Below are positions 18,410 through 27,057 of a DNA stretch of 64,000 nucleotides, one piece after another (the first letter of the stretch is position 1; each line of letters begins with the position of its first letter). The translations under genes and the position numbers were made by a program. The notes beneath the pieces were generated by a model that did not search any database, was not told where the DNA came from, and saw nothing but the letters and a program-made list of their open reading frames with translations. The stretch is from Pseudomonadota bacterium (GTDB lineage: Bacteria > Pseudomonadota > Gammaproteobacteria > Legionellales > Legionellaceae), in the NCBI GenBank assembly GCA_020051095.1, contig JAGVJN010000041.1, forward strand, positions 145,888 through 209,887, given 5' to 3'.

Positions 18410-19693
18410 ATGCCCTTATTTAGTCTTCGATCATTAACGTTTCTTGTCATCGCTAATATGCTTGGCGCTGGACTGTTTACGACCTCTGGCATAGCGCTTA
18501 GTCAGATCCCTTCACCAACCGTTATCCTAACCGCCTGGCTAATTGCTGGTCTCATTGCCTTGTGCGGGGCAATCAGTTATGGCATTTTGGCAAAAGAAGT
18601 GACTGCCTCGGGTGGCGAATATATTTTTTTAAGCCGCTTTATCCACCCCGTTGCGGGCTATATAGCAGGCATCGTGTCCTTATTCGTTGGATTTTCAGGT
18701 GCATCGGCCTATTCTGCATTGACGTTGGCTGCGTATGTCAAAGGCATATCAAGCATCCCTTCAGTGCCTGTCATCGCATCAATCGCAATTGGGCTTTGTT
18801 TGATCTTTAGACGCATTCAACTGCACACAGGGTCAATGATTCAAAATCTGTTTGTGGTTTGCCAGTTAGGATTATTGGGACTGTTTATTCTTCTTTCGCT
18901 GCGCTTTATTCACCTTCCCGCAGCGCCCTCATTTCTGCCATCGTCGATATCCCCACAATCGTTTGCAACCGTTGTTTTGTGGGTTTTTTATAGTTACACC
19001 GGATTTAATGCGGCGATTTATGTATCGGGAATGGCTAAACACCCCGAAAAAAATGTTCCCAAAGCCATGCGTTGGGGCACGCTCGTTATTTTGTTACTCT
19101 ATTTAATAGTTAATGCCATTTTTCTTTACATTCCGCCCCAAGTTTTTATTTCAGGGCAGGTCGATATTGCTGCCAGAGTCGCTCAATACATCGGCGGCGA
19201 TTCACTAGCATTGATAATACGTCTTGTGATTATCTTCACCCTGTTTTCAGCGATTTATTCCATGTTTATTGTCGGTCCCAGTGTGTATGTTGCCATGAGT
19301 CAAGATGGGGTGATGCCTGCTGGCAGGGGAAGCAATGCACAACAATTATTTTTCGCATCAAGCTTACAAGCATTGATTGTTCTTATTATCATTTGGAGCA
19401 CCTCACTCCAATCGTTGCTTTCCTATATCGGCATGACTCTATCGTTTTCCATGTTGCTGACGGTGGGCGCTAGCTTGAAAATATTAAAAAGGAAACAAAC
19501 CAAATCACTCTGGCAATGGTTTCCACCCATCCTCTTCATGATAGCGGCAAGCTGCATGATTGGTTTAGCAAGCCTCCATAACCCCATGGAGCTGTTCTAC
19601 AGTGTCGTAACGATTGGTGTGGGAATGATACTCTTTCTTTTCAAAAAGAAGCCTGTTCTGGAAGTAGCAGAAATTCAAGCCAATCAGCGCTGA
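18410..19693 (+). CDS. APC-superfamily amino-acid permease
   Basis: A 427-residue integral membrane protein with about 12 membrane helices. The first helix carries the typical broken-helix substrate motif (IANMLGAGLFTTSGI), helix 2-3 has 'SYGILAKEVTASGGEYIFLSR', and helix 6 has 'FYSYTGFNAAIYVSGMAKHP', all family hallmarks. These proteins exchange or import amino acids with protons; the substrate cannot be read off. Amino-acid import is central to carbon supply in Legionella-type bacteria. No strong ribosome-binding site precedes ATG 18410. A hairpin with a T-run follows the gene at 19721-19757. Confidence 0.83.
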   Translation: MPLFSLRSLTFLVIANMLGAGLFTTSGIALSQIPSPTVILTAWLIAGLIALCGAISYGILAKEVTASGGEYIFLSRFIHPVAGYIAGIVSLFVGFSGASAYSALTLAAYVKGISSIPSVPVIASIAIGLCLIFRRIQLHTGSMIQNLFVVCQLGLLGLFILLSLRFIHLPAAPSFLPSSISPQSFATVVLWVFYSYTGFNAAIYVSGMAKHPEKNVPKAMRWGTLVILLLYLIVNAIFLYIPPQVFISGQVDIAARVAQYIGGDSLALIIRLVIIFTLFSAIYSMFIVGPSVYVAMSQDGVMPAGRGSNAQQLFFASSLQALIVLIIIWSTSLQSLLSYIGMTLSFSMLLTVGASLKILKRKQTKSLWQWFPPILFMIAASCMIGLASLHNPMELFYSVVTIGVGMILFLFKKKPVLEVAEIQANQR

Positions 19694-19720
19694 GGAAGGT
19701 CTAGGTTATACTGAGTGATT

Positions 19721-19757
19721 CCCGCATTCCGCTTCGCTCAATGCGGGCCACTTTTTA
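19721..19757 (+). repeat. Palindromic repeat, possible terminator of the permease gene
   Basis: CCCGCATT and AATGCGGG form an 8-bp stem around a short loop that itself contains GC/GC pairing (GCTTCGC), followed by CCACTTTTTAA. It looks like the intergenic 'CCCGCAT' palindromes seen again at 34637-34663, and its T-run would let it end transcription. Confidence 0.5.
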
Positions 19758-19963
19758 ACGCAGTTGGCAATGGATGCTCTATAGTATTTGCCGTAAATTA
19801 GATTTATAATAAACCAAGTCTCAACAAAGCCACGAAAATACTGCGCTGAAACAACAAAAACAATCCCTTTACAAAAAGTCGTACTTGGCGCTGTACAGTA
19901 AATCGCTTTATAAGTTATAACAATTAATATCGCCTTCTAAACTGAAACTTTCCAGGATTCAAA

Positions 19964-21421
19964 ATGCATGATTTATTAGTAGTGGATAACTCCCAAAATA
20001 AGCTAATTGATTATTTCCCCGATTCCGTTATTACCTTTGAAACCTACCTCAATGAATATCCCAAAATTAATGAAGCGAAAGTAAACGTCATCAATTTATG
20101 CGATGCCGACAAGTACTTAAGCGAAGGGTATTATTGTTCGTTATTGGCTGCAGCAAGAAATCATTTCGTCATCCCAACTGCCAATACCCTCAATGATATG
20201 CGCGGAGGAATTCGCATCATTCTCAACAAAAAAATATGCCCAGCCAACGAACTTGCCTGGCTGGAAAATAATGAGGATAAGTTTCCTGTATATATATTAG
20301 GTGGAAAATCAACCGAGAATGCCATCTCAAGATTAGCGAAAAATATTTTTAAGCTCTACCCAACGCCTATTATTAAGATTACCAAAGGCATTATTCCAGA
20401 AACGCTCAACATTGAACGTGTCTGCTTGAATAAATCGTCTCACCTCGAGCAACGGGAATTTATTAGTCAACTATTAGACAATAATATTTCATCCCGCGAA
20501 TATCGCGTCCAAAATAAAAAATACCGTTGGGATATGGCGATACTGGTCAATCCCAATGAAATAACGCCACCTAGCAATAAGAGTGCAATCAATCTATTTG
20601 TGAAAGCGGCTGCCAAATTGGGAATAAAAGCAGACATCGTGACTGCCGATAATTTATTTAACTTAAGCCAATACGATGCCCTGTTTGTTCGTGAAACGAC
20701 GTTTATCAATCACCATACCTATCGCTTAGTGTGTGAGGCAGAAAAACTCGGCATGGTTGTCATTGATGATTCTGCCTCAATTTTACGATGCTGCAATAAA
20801 GTCTTTCTACATGATGCGTTTTCTTATAATAAAGTGAACAGTTTAAAAACTAAAATTGTCAGTCATTTTAATAAAGGGTTGATCGATGAGATTGAAAACG
20901 AGTTCAATTACCCTGTTGTGTTAAAAATGCCTGAAAGTTCATTTTCGAGTGGCGTATACAAAGCAAGCAACCGAGAAGAGCTCATCCAAAAGCTTGAGAA
21001 AATTTTTGAAAACTCCGCTTTAGCGCTTGTGCAAGAATATATGTACACCGATTTTGACTGGCGCATTGGTGTGTTAAATGGGCGCGCCATATTTGCATGT
21101 CGTTATTATATGGTCCGTAATCACTGGCAAATTTATAATAATAGCAAATCAAAACTTGAATCAGGTAGTTATGATTGCCTGCCAACCTTTGAAGTGCCAC
21201 GCATTGTGCTCAATGCGGCCCTACGCGCTTGTAAAATGATTGGCAATGGATTATACGGTGTTGATATTAAAGTAAAAAATAAGCATGCCTATGTCATTGA
21301 AGTGAATGATAACCCAAGCGTTGATCATCATGTTGAGGATCAATATCTCGGCCATGAACTATATATGCAGATAATGTCTGAATTCTTAACGAGGCTTGAG
21401 GCGAGAGGGCGAGGAAAATGA
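19964..21421 (+). CDS. RimK-like ATP-grasp ligase with RLAN N-terminal domain
   Basis: A 485-residue cytoplasmic enzyme. The N-terminal part (about 1-200) has the signature of the RimK-like ATP-grasp N-terminal (RLAN) domain: 'NLCDADKYLSEGYYCSLLAA' and 'IPTANTLNDMR'. The C-terminal ATP-grasp core has 'YPVVLKMPESSFSSGVY' (ATP loop), 'ALVQEYMYTDFDWRIGVLNG' and the metal-binding 'YGVDIKVKNKHAYVIEVNDN'. It would join an amino acid to a peptide or small acid using ATP. AGGA lies 7 bases before ATG 19964. It overlaps the next gene, a GNAT acetyltransferase, by ATGA, so the two are translationally coupled. Known families pair this ligase with GNAT enzymes in modified-peptide pathways. The substrate is unknown. 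Confidence 0.82.
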   Translation: MHDLLVVDNSQNKLIDYFPDSVITFETYLNEYPKINEAKVNVINLCDADKYLSEGYYCSLLAAARNHFVIPTANTLNDMRGGIRIILNKKICPANELAWLENNEDKFPVYILGGKSTENAISRLAKNIFKLYPTPIIKITKGIIPETLNIERVCLNKSSHLEQREFISQLLDNNISSREYRVQNKKYRWDMAILVNPNEITPPSNKSAINLFVKAAAKLGIKADIVTADNLFNLSQYDALFVRETTFINHHTYRLVCEAEKLGMVVIDDSASILRCCNKVFLHDAFSYNKVNSLKTKIVSHFNKGLIDEIENEFNYPVVLKMPESSFSSGVYKASNREELIQKLEKIFENSALALVQEYMYTDFDWRIGVLNGRAIFACRYYMVRNHWQIYNNSKSKLESGSYDCLPTFEVPRIVLNAALRACKMIGNGLYGVDIKVKNKHAYVIEVNDNPSVDHHVEDQYLGHELYMQIMSEFLTRLEARGRGK

Positions 21422-21876
21422 CCGTTCAATTGATGATTAGAAAAGCTCAAATAACGGATTTATCCGACCTTGTCCTTATCGAAAATACTTGTTTTCCCAC
21501 CGATAAGATCAATAAGCGGCAAATGCGTTATATGATCACCAAAGCGAAATGTCTCTTATATGTTGCTTATGATAAAAATACTCAAACCGTGTTAGGCTAT
21601 GGGTTATGTTTTACACCACTTAATCGCAAGACAGCAAGACTGTATTCATTAGCCGTGTTACCTGACTATCAAGGGGCTCATGTTGCCAGCAACCTCCTGG
21701 TTGAACTCTTCAAAAAATTAAAGGAACAAGGATACGAATACTGCACCCTGGAAGTTCGCTCAGGCCATCCCAATACCCAGTCGTTATATCACAAATTTGG
21801 ATTTGTTGATGTTAAAACGATTGACAATTATTATGCCGATGGCGAATCTGCACTTCGCATGAGACTCGTTTTGTAA
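21418..21876 (+). CDS. GNAT N-acetyltransferase
   Basis: A 152-residue acetyl-CoA-dependent acetyltransferase of the RimI type. The acetyl-CoA-binding motif A is clear ('LYSLAVLPDYQGAHVASNLL', about residues 76-95), followed by motif B with 'LEVRSGHPNTQSLYHKFGF'. The ATG overlaps the stop of the ATP-grasp gene (ATGA), so the pair is made together and probably acts on the same product: ligation followed by acetylation, or the reverse. Confidence 0.87.
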   Translation: MTVQLMIRKAQITDLSDLVLIENTCFPTDKINKRQMRYMITKAKCLLYVAYDKNTQTVLGYGLCFTPLNRKTARLYSLAVLPDYQGAHVASNLLVELFKKLKEQGYEYCTLEVRSGHPNTQSLYHKFGFVDVKTIDNYYADGESALRMRLVL

Positions 21877-21913
21877 AGTAGGCATATTTCCTAATATCGA
21901 CCATTTAGCAATG

Positions 21914-22366
21914 TCAGGATTTATGACTTTTAGCCAGTAGTCTATCTAATTGATTTGCAAATTGGCGGATTTCCGAAGAGCTCAACTTCGCAGAACCGCT
22001 CTGCTGAATACCGCTATCTCTTAATGAGGTATGAAAATCACGCATAGCCAAGGCTTGTTTAATGTTTTGCTCTGTATACAATTGACCCCGCGGATTCAGA
22101 GCAAGTGCGTTTTTCTTAACCACCTCATCAGCCAGAGGAATATCCGCAGTAATGACTAAATCACCGACGCTCACCTGGGCAATGATGACATTATCTGCTG
22201 CATCAAAACCTCCCTCAACCAACTGGCGCTTAATATACGGTGACGGAGGTAGCTTTGAAAAATGGTTGGCAACGATAGTAGTCAGTGTGTTTGTCCGTTT
22301 TGCCGCTTTAAAAATAATCTCTTTAATGGCAACCGGGCATGCATCCCCATCGATCCAGATTTTCAA
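21914..22366 (-). CDS. YaiI/YqxD family protein (UPF0178)
   Basis: A 150-residue cytoplasmic protein. It begins with 'MKIWIDGDACPVAIKEII', the family signature of a PIN-like fold with acidic residues that could bind metal. It continues with 'GDLVITADIPLADEVV' and 'ALNPRGQLYTEQNI', both diagnostic for UPF0178. The role is not established; a nuclease activity is suspected from the fold. The length matches the family. Confidence 0.9.
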   Translation of the reverse strand: MKIWIDGDACPVAIKEIIFKAAKRTNTLTTIVANHFSKLPPSPYIKRQLVEGGFDAADNVIIAQVSVGDLVITADIPLADEVVKKNALALNPRGQLYTEQNIKQALAMRDFHTSLRDSGIQQSGSAKLSSSEIRQFANQLDRLLAKSHKS

Positions 22367-22529
22367 TATCAGTCCTTAACCAATCGCTTCAACGGATTTT
22401 AGTATATCCCATTTTTGAAAGAGCACCGATAATTAAATCCTCCAAAATGAAAAGCGCAAATTTACAAAGTCAGGACAAACGAATAGTCCTTACTAGCATT
22501 TTCAAGTATCTTAAGTATAAAATACCACA

Positions 22530-23297
22530 ATGGTTATCACCGATATCTCTTTGCCAATGAAAGAAACAAATGAACTATTTGTTTTACTAAAAAAGTTACT
22601 TCGCCAGCAAGGCCTAACTTACCGTAAACTGGCAGATGGCCTTGGGTTATCGGAAGCAAGTGTTAAACGAATATTTAGCCAGAAAGATATTAATCTTAGC
22701 CGTTTGGAAGAAATATGTCAGTTGATGAAAATCAGTTTATCCGATGTATTCAAACAAATCGAAGAGCAAAAAGCCTATATCCGCCAGTTAAGCTATGAGC
22801 AAGAAAAAGAACTCATATCCAATCAGCACCTTTTATTGGTGACCATTTGTGTTTTAAACCATTGGACATTTGATGAAATTTTGCACTATTACAGGCTAAC
22901 CGAGCATGAGCTCATTCGCTTAGCTGCAAAGTTAGATCACATGAAAATCATTGAACTGTTACCCGGAAATCGATTCAAACGCTTAATTGATCCCAATTTC
23001 CAATGGATTAGCGATGGACCTATCCAACGGTTCTTTCAGCAAACGATTCAAGATGATTTTTTTCAAAGCCAATTTGACAAACCCAATGAGCTTTATTTGT
23101 TAAAAAATGGGATGCTCAATGAAGCTGATAATCTGAGATTTCAACATGCGTTAAGACAGTTAGCCAATGATTTTATTGCCCTTTGCAAGGAAAGCAAAGG
23201 CGTCCCCATTGAAAATCGCCATGGGACCGCACTTCTCATTGCAATGCGTCCTTGGGCCCCCAAACTATTTGATGATTTAAAACGTGAGGGCATGTAG
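22530..23297 (+). CDS. XRE-family transcriptional regulator
   Basis: A 255-residue regulator. An N-terminal Cro/C1-type helix-turn-helix spans about residues 15-70 ('LTYRKLADGLGLSEASVKRI', then 'DINLSRLEEICQLMKISLSDV'). The remaining 180 residues are helical with 'HYYRLTEHELIRLAAKLDHM', which looks like a second small HTH, and a conserved-looking C-terminal part. An internal ATG at 22557 (MKETNE) is an equally plausible start because neither has a ribosome-binding site. It is convergent with the Aas fusion gene (26 bp apart). A target is not evident. Confidence 0.8.
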   Translation: MVITDISLPMKETNELFVLLKKLLRQQGLTYRKLADGLGLSEASVKRIFSQKDINLSRLEEICQLMKISLSDVFKQIEEQKAYIRQLSYEQEKELISNQHLLLVTICVLNHWTFDEILHYYRLTEHELIRLAAKLDHMKIIELLPGNRFKRLIDPNFQWISDGPIQRFFQQTIQDDFFQSQFDKPNELYLLKNGMLNEADNLRFQHALRQLANDFIALCKESKGVPIENRHGTALLIAMRPWAPKLFDDLKREGM

Positions 23298-23323
23298 CGG
23301 TGAGCCCACTACCCTCACACCCT

Positions 23324-26300
23324 TTATTCAGGTAGAGGTGTTGTTTGCACAGCCGTCAATAACTGTTTTGCCGTCAAATAATCCTTTTTGCCACTGCCCA
23401 ATTTTGGCAGCTCAGAGAGTTGCATAATGATTTCAGGCAACATCAACTTTGGAAGTGGGGATTGAAGTAGTCGTTGTTTTACCGCTGCCTCATCCAGGTT
23501 ACCCGCATAGAGCAGTGCTAATTTTTCCCCTTTTTTATCATCATTGAGCGCGATTGCCATGCATGCCATTTCTCCACTTCCACAAGCGTTCTGCCATGCC
23601 TGCTCCACTTCGGTCAAGCTAATCATTTCGCCTGCAATTTTAGCAAAACGTGAATATCGATCAACGATGGTTAAAAAGCCTTCTTCATCCAGATAGCCTT
23701 TATCCCCGCTTTTATACCAACTGTAATCTTGAGCTTTTATTAGCACTTGCTTGGTTTTCTCAGGATCATTCAAATACCCTTTCATGACTTGTGTCCCGCC
23801 AATCAAAATTAATCCGGCTTCCCCGATAGGGAGTTCTTCGAATGTTTCAGGATCAACCACTTTAAAAGCACATCCAGGCAACGGCAGCCCCACCGTTCCA
23901 ACCTTATTGGCATGATGGATATGCCAATCTTCTTTTGAAATGACATCTGGTAAATTACAACTAGCTACTGGAGAAACTTCGGTTGCACCATATCCTTCAT
24001 AGATTTCTTGACTAAATTTTTCTTTAAACTCATGACGAACTTGGTTAGAAAGTTTTTCTGCCCCAGCAATCACAAACCGCAAAGAGGCAAGCATTTGGGG
24101 ATGAATCTTGGGGTTTCGACACATTAACCCAAGTAAGCTTGACGTGGAACAAAAAATAGTGATGCGATGTTGAAAAATTTGCTTAGCTTGTGCAAGGGAC
24201 TTCGTCGGATCGGGTTGGCAGACCATGGGTATTCCTTTGATTAACGGCAATAACGTTGTCACAGTTAAACCAAAGGCATGAAATAGCGGCAGACAATTCA
24301 GCATTTTATCGTCGGGTTTAATACCAATGACTGCGGAGACCTGGTGAATATTGCTCAATAGGTTAGCATGGGTTAATTCAATGCCTTTGGGTTTGCCCTC
24401 ACTGCCGCTACTAAATAGAATAGCTGCTGTGCTTTCAATGGGCGCCGATTGCAAAAACAAAGGTCGAATAACAAAGGTAGGGAGAATTTTTAGCAATACG
24501 CTGTAATAAATAATGGCCTTTTTGCTGTTTACATGGATTAAATCTTCTAAATAAATAAACTGCACCACTCGGCTTAAGCTATCAACATGCAATCCCTTAG
24601 AGGTTAATTTTTTTATAAAGGCTTTCGAGGTGATAACACACTGAATATTGGCCTGCTTGACAGCATGAAGCAGGGCTTCATCGGTGGCGGTATAATTTAA
24701 GTTGACCACCGTTTTGGCGGAAGCTAAAACGGCTAAATTAGCAATGACGCCCGCACTTTGCGTTGGAAGCAACAGCCCAATCGCTTGTTCCTCTTCAATC
24801 ATAGGCTTTAATTTTGCCTTGAGAAACAGTGTAACTGCCGCTAATTGGTTGTAGCTGTATGCTTTATCATTATCATCGACCAACGCTATTTCGTTGGCTG
24901 ATTTTTTTGCTCGATTGAGCCATTCGGTTTGTAAGTTACCCATGCTCTCGATTGAACGGTTCCATGCTTTGATTGAGAGCTCTCGTACTTTTTGCAAAAC
25001 AACGGGGGCTTTGCTTTCGATAGCTAACGGCTCACCAAACACCACATGAACGCGTCTATCTTTAAGCTTATCTTGTTTTCCTTGTGCTCTTGAAGCGTAG
25101 GAAGCTTTGCTCCCCCACAAGCCATGAAGATAAAAAGGTATGATGACCGCATTGGCATCTTGAGCAGACCGCTCAAACCCCGTATTAAATTTACCAATTT
25201 GGCCATTTTTGCTTAACCTACCTTCTGGAAAGAGCGCCACCACTTCCCCATTATTCAAAGCATCGTGGACTGTTTGTAATGCTTCATGGGAAGCACCTCT
25301 TGCGATGGGAATCACTTTAAAAAACTTAAAAAACCAAGATAAATATTTCATTTCATAGATTGAACGGTCCATCACAAAGCGAATAGGTCTAGGGCATGCC
25401 ACCTGTAAAATTGCCCAATCGATAAAACTCACATGATTTCCAAGCAATAAGACACCACCGGAAGAAGGTAGGTTTTTCAAATCGTGGACATAAACGCGAT
25501 AAAATTTGGAGGTCACCACATACAGGCAATAGCGAATTAAGGATTGAGGCATGGTAATTATCGTATGCACCGCTGCAACAAAAGCCACTGCAAATAGTCC
25601 ATTGATCAACCAACGACTATCGACCTGATATATACCTAAAACCACTGTCAGAATAAGAAAAGAAAACATAAAACAATTTTGAACAAAATTGTTGGCCGCT
25701 AATATTTTCCCAATTTCCTTTCTTGGCGCATTAAATTGAATGAGTGAATTGAGAGGGACTACCAACATGCCACCAAAAAATCCATAGATCAAAAAAAGGC
25801 AGACAATACCCATCTTCCCTGACAGTAACGGTAAGATAAATAATCCGACGGTGATACCAATGGTCGCAACTGGAATAAGACCGGTTTCGATAAAACCCTT
25901 TGAAACCTTGCCCGCATAAAGTGCACCGAGCAGTATGCCAATCCCACCGATGGCTAATGACCCCTGGGCAAACAGGACGCCGACATTGCCCACGTGCTCT
26001 TTTAAATAGGCGCCATAGCTTGCCAGTAACACCTGATTAATAGCCCAAAATAATGATAGACCAACGATACAGCTAAAAATTACTTTCGGATGACGCGCTT
26101 TCTCCAAATAATTTTGCAAATACTTCCCTTTAAAATATGCCTTAATTTCATAAGTTGAATTGGGATCGACTGCAGCATTTTTAACAAGACGGAAGGTCAT
26201 CAAGGTTTCAAAGGTTGAAAAGACAACGAGCAAAAACCCCATCGGTGCAAACGCTTGTAAAATTAACGTCTTATCTTGGCTATTTTTTAAGCCAGCGCCC

Positions 26301-26797
26301 TGAATAAAATGACTAAACAACGAAGTAAACACAAATGTCGCCGCCAATATGGCAATTATTGTTAACGTCTGCACAATGGCATTGATTTGTGTCAACTGCT
26401 CTTTTCCAAATATTTCTTTGATGTAGCCATATTTTGCCGGGGAGTTCATTACTGACTGGATAGCAAGCAGCAACGTTAGGCCATAAGCACCCCAAAAATA
26501 ACCTTGATAATAACACCAGCATACCAATAGGGTTAAAGGGATTGCTGCGGCAGCAGTTACCCGAAGGACGCTGGCTTTGGAGAAACGATCGGCGATAAAA
26601 CCTGACGGCGTAAACAATAAAATATAGGGTAGTAAAATAAGGCCATTAATGATCGCTGAATAAATGGTGTAGTCAGCGCTATTAGCCGTTTGGTATAGCG
26701 TATCTTGAATGAGAATTTTATGGCCCACATCGATAAAGGTATTGAAAAATACCAACACCAGGTAGGGGATAAAACTGTTCGTGCCTTTTAGTTTCAT
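23324..26797 (-). CDS. aas: LplT-PlsC-Aas fusion: lysophospholipid transporter/acyltransferase/acyl-ACP synthetase
   Basis: A 1,157-residue inner-membrane protein with three parts. Residues 1-425 are a 12-helix MFS transporter like LplT. About 430-610 is a PlsC-type acyltransferase with the catalytic 'NHVSFID' (HX4D, near 455) and 'FPEGRLSKNG' (near 524). About 630-1150 is an AMP-forming acyl-ACP synthetase with 'FSSGSEGKPKG' (near 795), 'YEGYGATEVSP', and 'YKSGDKGYLDEEGFLTIVDR' (near 1030). The known system flips lysophosphatidylethanolamine inward and re-acylates it at position 1. In E. coli LplT and Aas are separate; here all three activities are in one chain. GAGG lies 6 bases before ATG 26797. 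Convergent with the XRE gene. Confidence 0.88.
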   Translation of the reverse strand: MKLKGTNSFIPYLVLVFFNTFIDVGHKILIQDTLYQTANSADYTIYSAIINGLILLPYILLFTPSGFIADRFSKASVLRVTAAAAIPLTLLVCWCYYQGYFWGAYGLTLLLAIQSVMNSPAKYGYIKEIFGKEQLTQINAIVQTLTIIAILAATFVFTSLFSHFIQGAGLKNSQDKTLILQAFAPMGFLLVVFSTFETLMTFRLVKNAAVDPNSTYEIKAYFKGKYLQNYLEKARHPKVIFSCIVGLSLFWAINQVLLASYGAYLKEHVGNVGVLFAQGSLAIGGIGILLGALYAGKVSKGFIETGLIPVATIGITVGLFILPLLSGKMGIVCLFLIYGFFGGMLVVPLNSLIQFNAPRKEIGKILAANNFVQNCFMFSFLILTVVLGIYQVDSRWLINGLFAVAFVAAVHTIITMPQSLIRYCLYVVTSKFYRVYVHDLKNLPSSGGVLLLGNHVSFIDWAILQVACPRPIRFVMDRSIYEMKYLSWFFKFFKVIPIARGASHEALQTVHDALNNGEVVALFPEGRLSKNGQIGKFNTGFERSAQDANAVIIPFYLHGLWGSKASYASRAQGKQDKLKDRRVHVVFGEPLAIESKAPVVLQKVRELSIKAWNRSIESMGNLQTEWLNRAKKSANEIALVDDNDKAYSYNQLAAVTLFLKAKLKPMIEEEQAIGLLLPTQSAGVIANLAVLASAKTVVNLNYTATDEALLHAVKQANIQCVITSKAFIKKLTSKGLHVDSLSRVVQFIYLEDLIHVNSKKAIIYYSVLLKILPTFVIRPLFLQSAPIESTAAILFSSGSEGKPKGIELTHANLLSNIHQVSAVIGIKPDDKMLNCLPLFHAFGLTVTTLLPLIKGIPMVCQPDPTKSLAQAKQIFQHRITIFCSTSSLLGLMCRNPKIHPQMLASLRFVIAGAEKLSNQVRHEFKEKFSQEIYEGYGATEVSPVASCNLPDVISKEDWHIHHANKVGTVGLPLPGCAFKVVDPETFEELPIGEAGLILIGGTQVMKGYLNDPEKTKQVLIKAQDYSWYKSGDKGYLDEEGFLTIVDRYSRFAKIAGEMISLTEVEQAWQNACGSGEMACMAIALNDDKKGEKLALLYAGNLDEAAVKQRLLQSPLPKLMLPEIIMQLSELPKLGSGKKDYLTAKQLLTAVQTTPLPE

Positions 26798-27057
26798 ATA
26801 AACCTCTGTTCGTCAGCTTGGACTACCATCTTAAAGTAGACATAATCGTGGAATGGATTAACATATACTTATATTAGGATTCAGTCTAAATATAATCAAC
26901 TAATGCTATAAAGGATGAGAATAATTATTCTATTCGTATTATATTTTAATACTATTTCCTGAGGCCTTTGGATTAGTTCACCTGAGATGGCGATAAAGTC
27001 TCAATCGATCAGGACTGACGAAACGATCATTGTCACTTGGTCTATGTATTTTCAATA

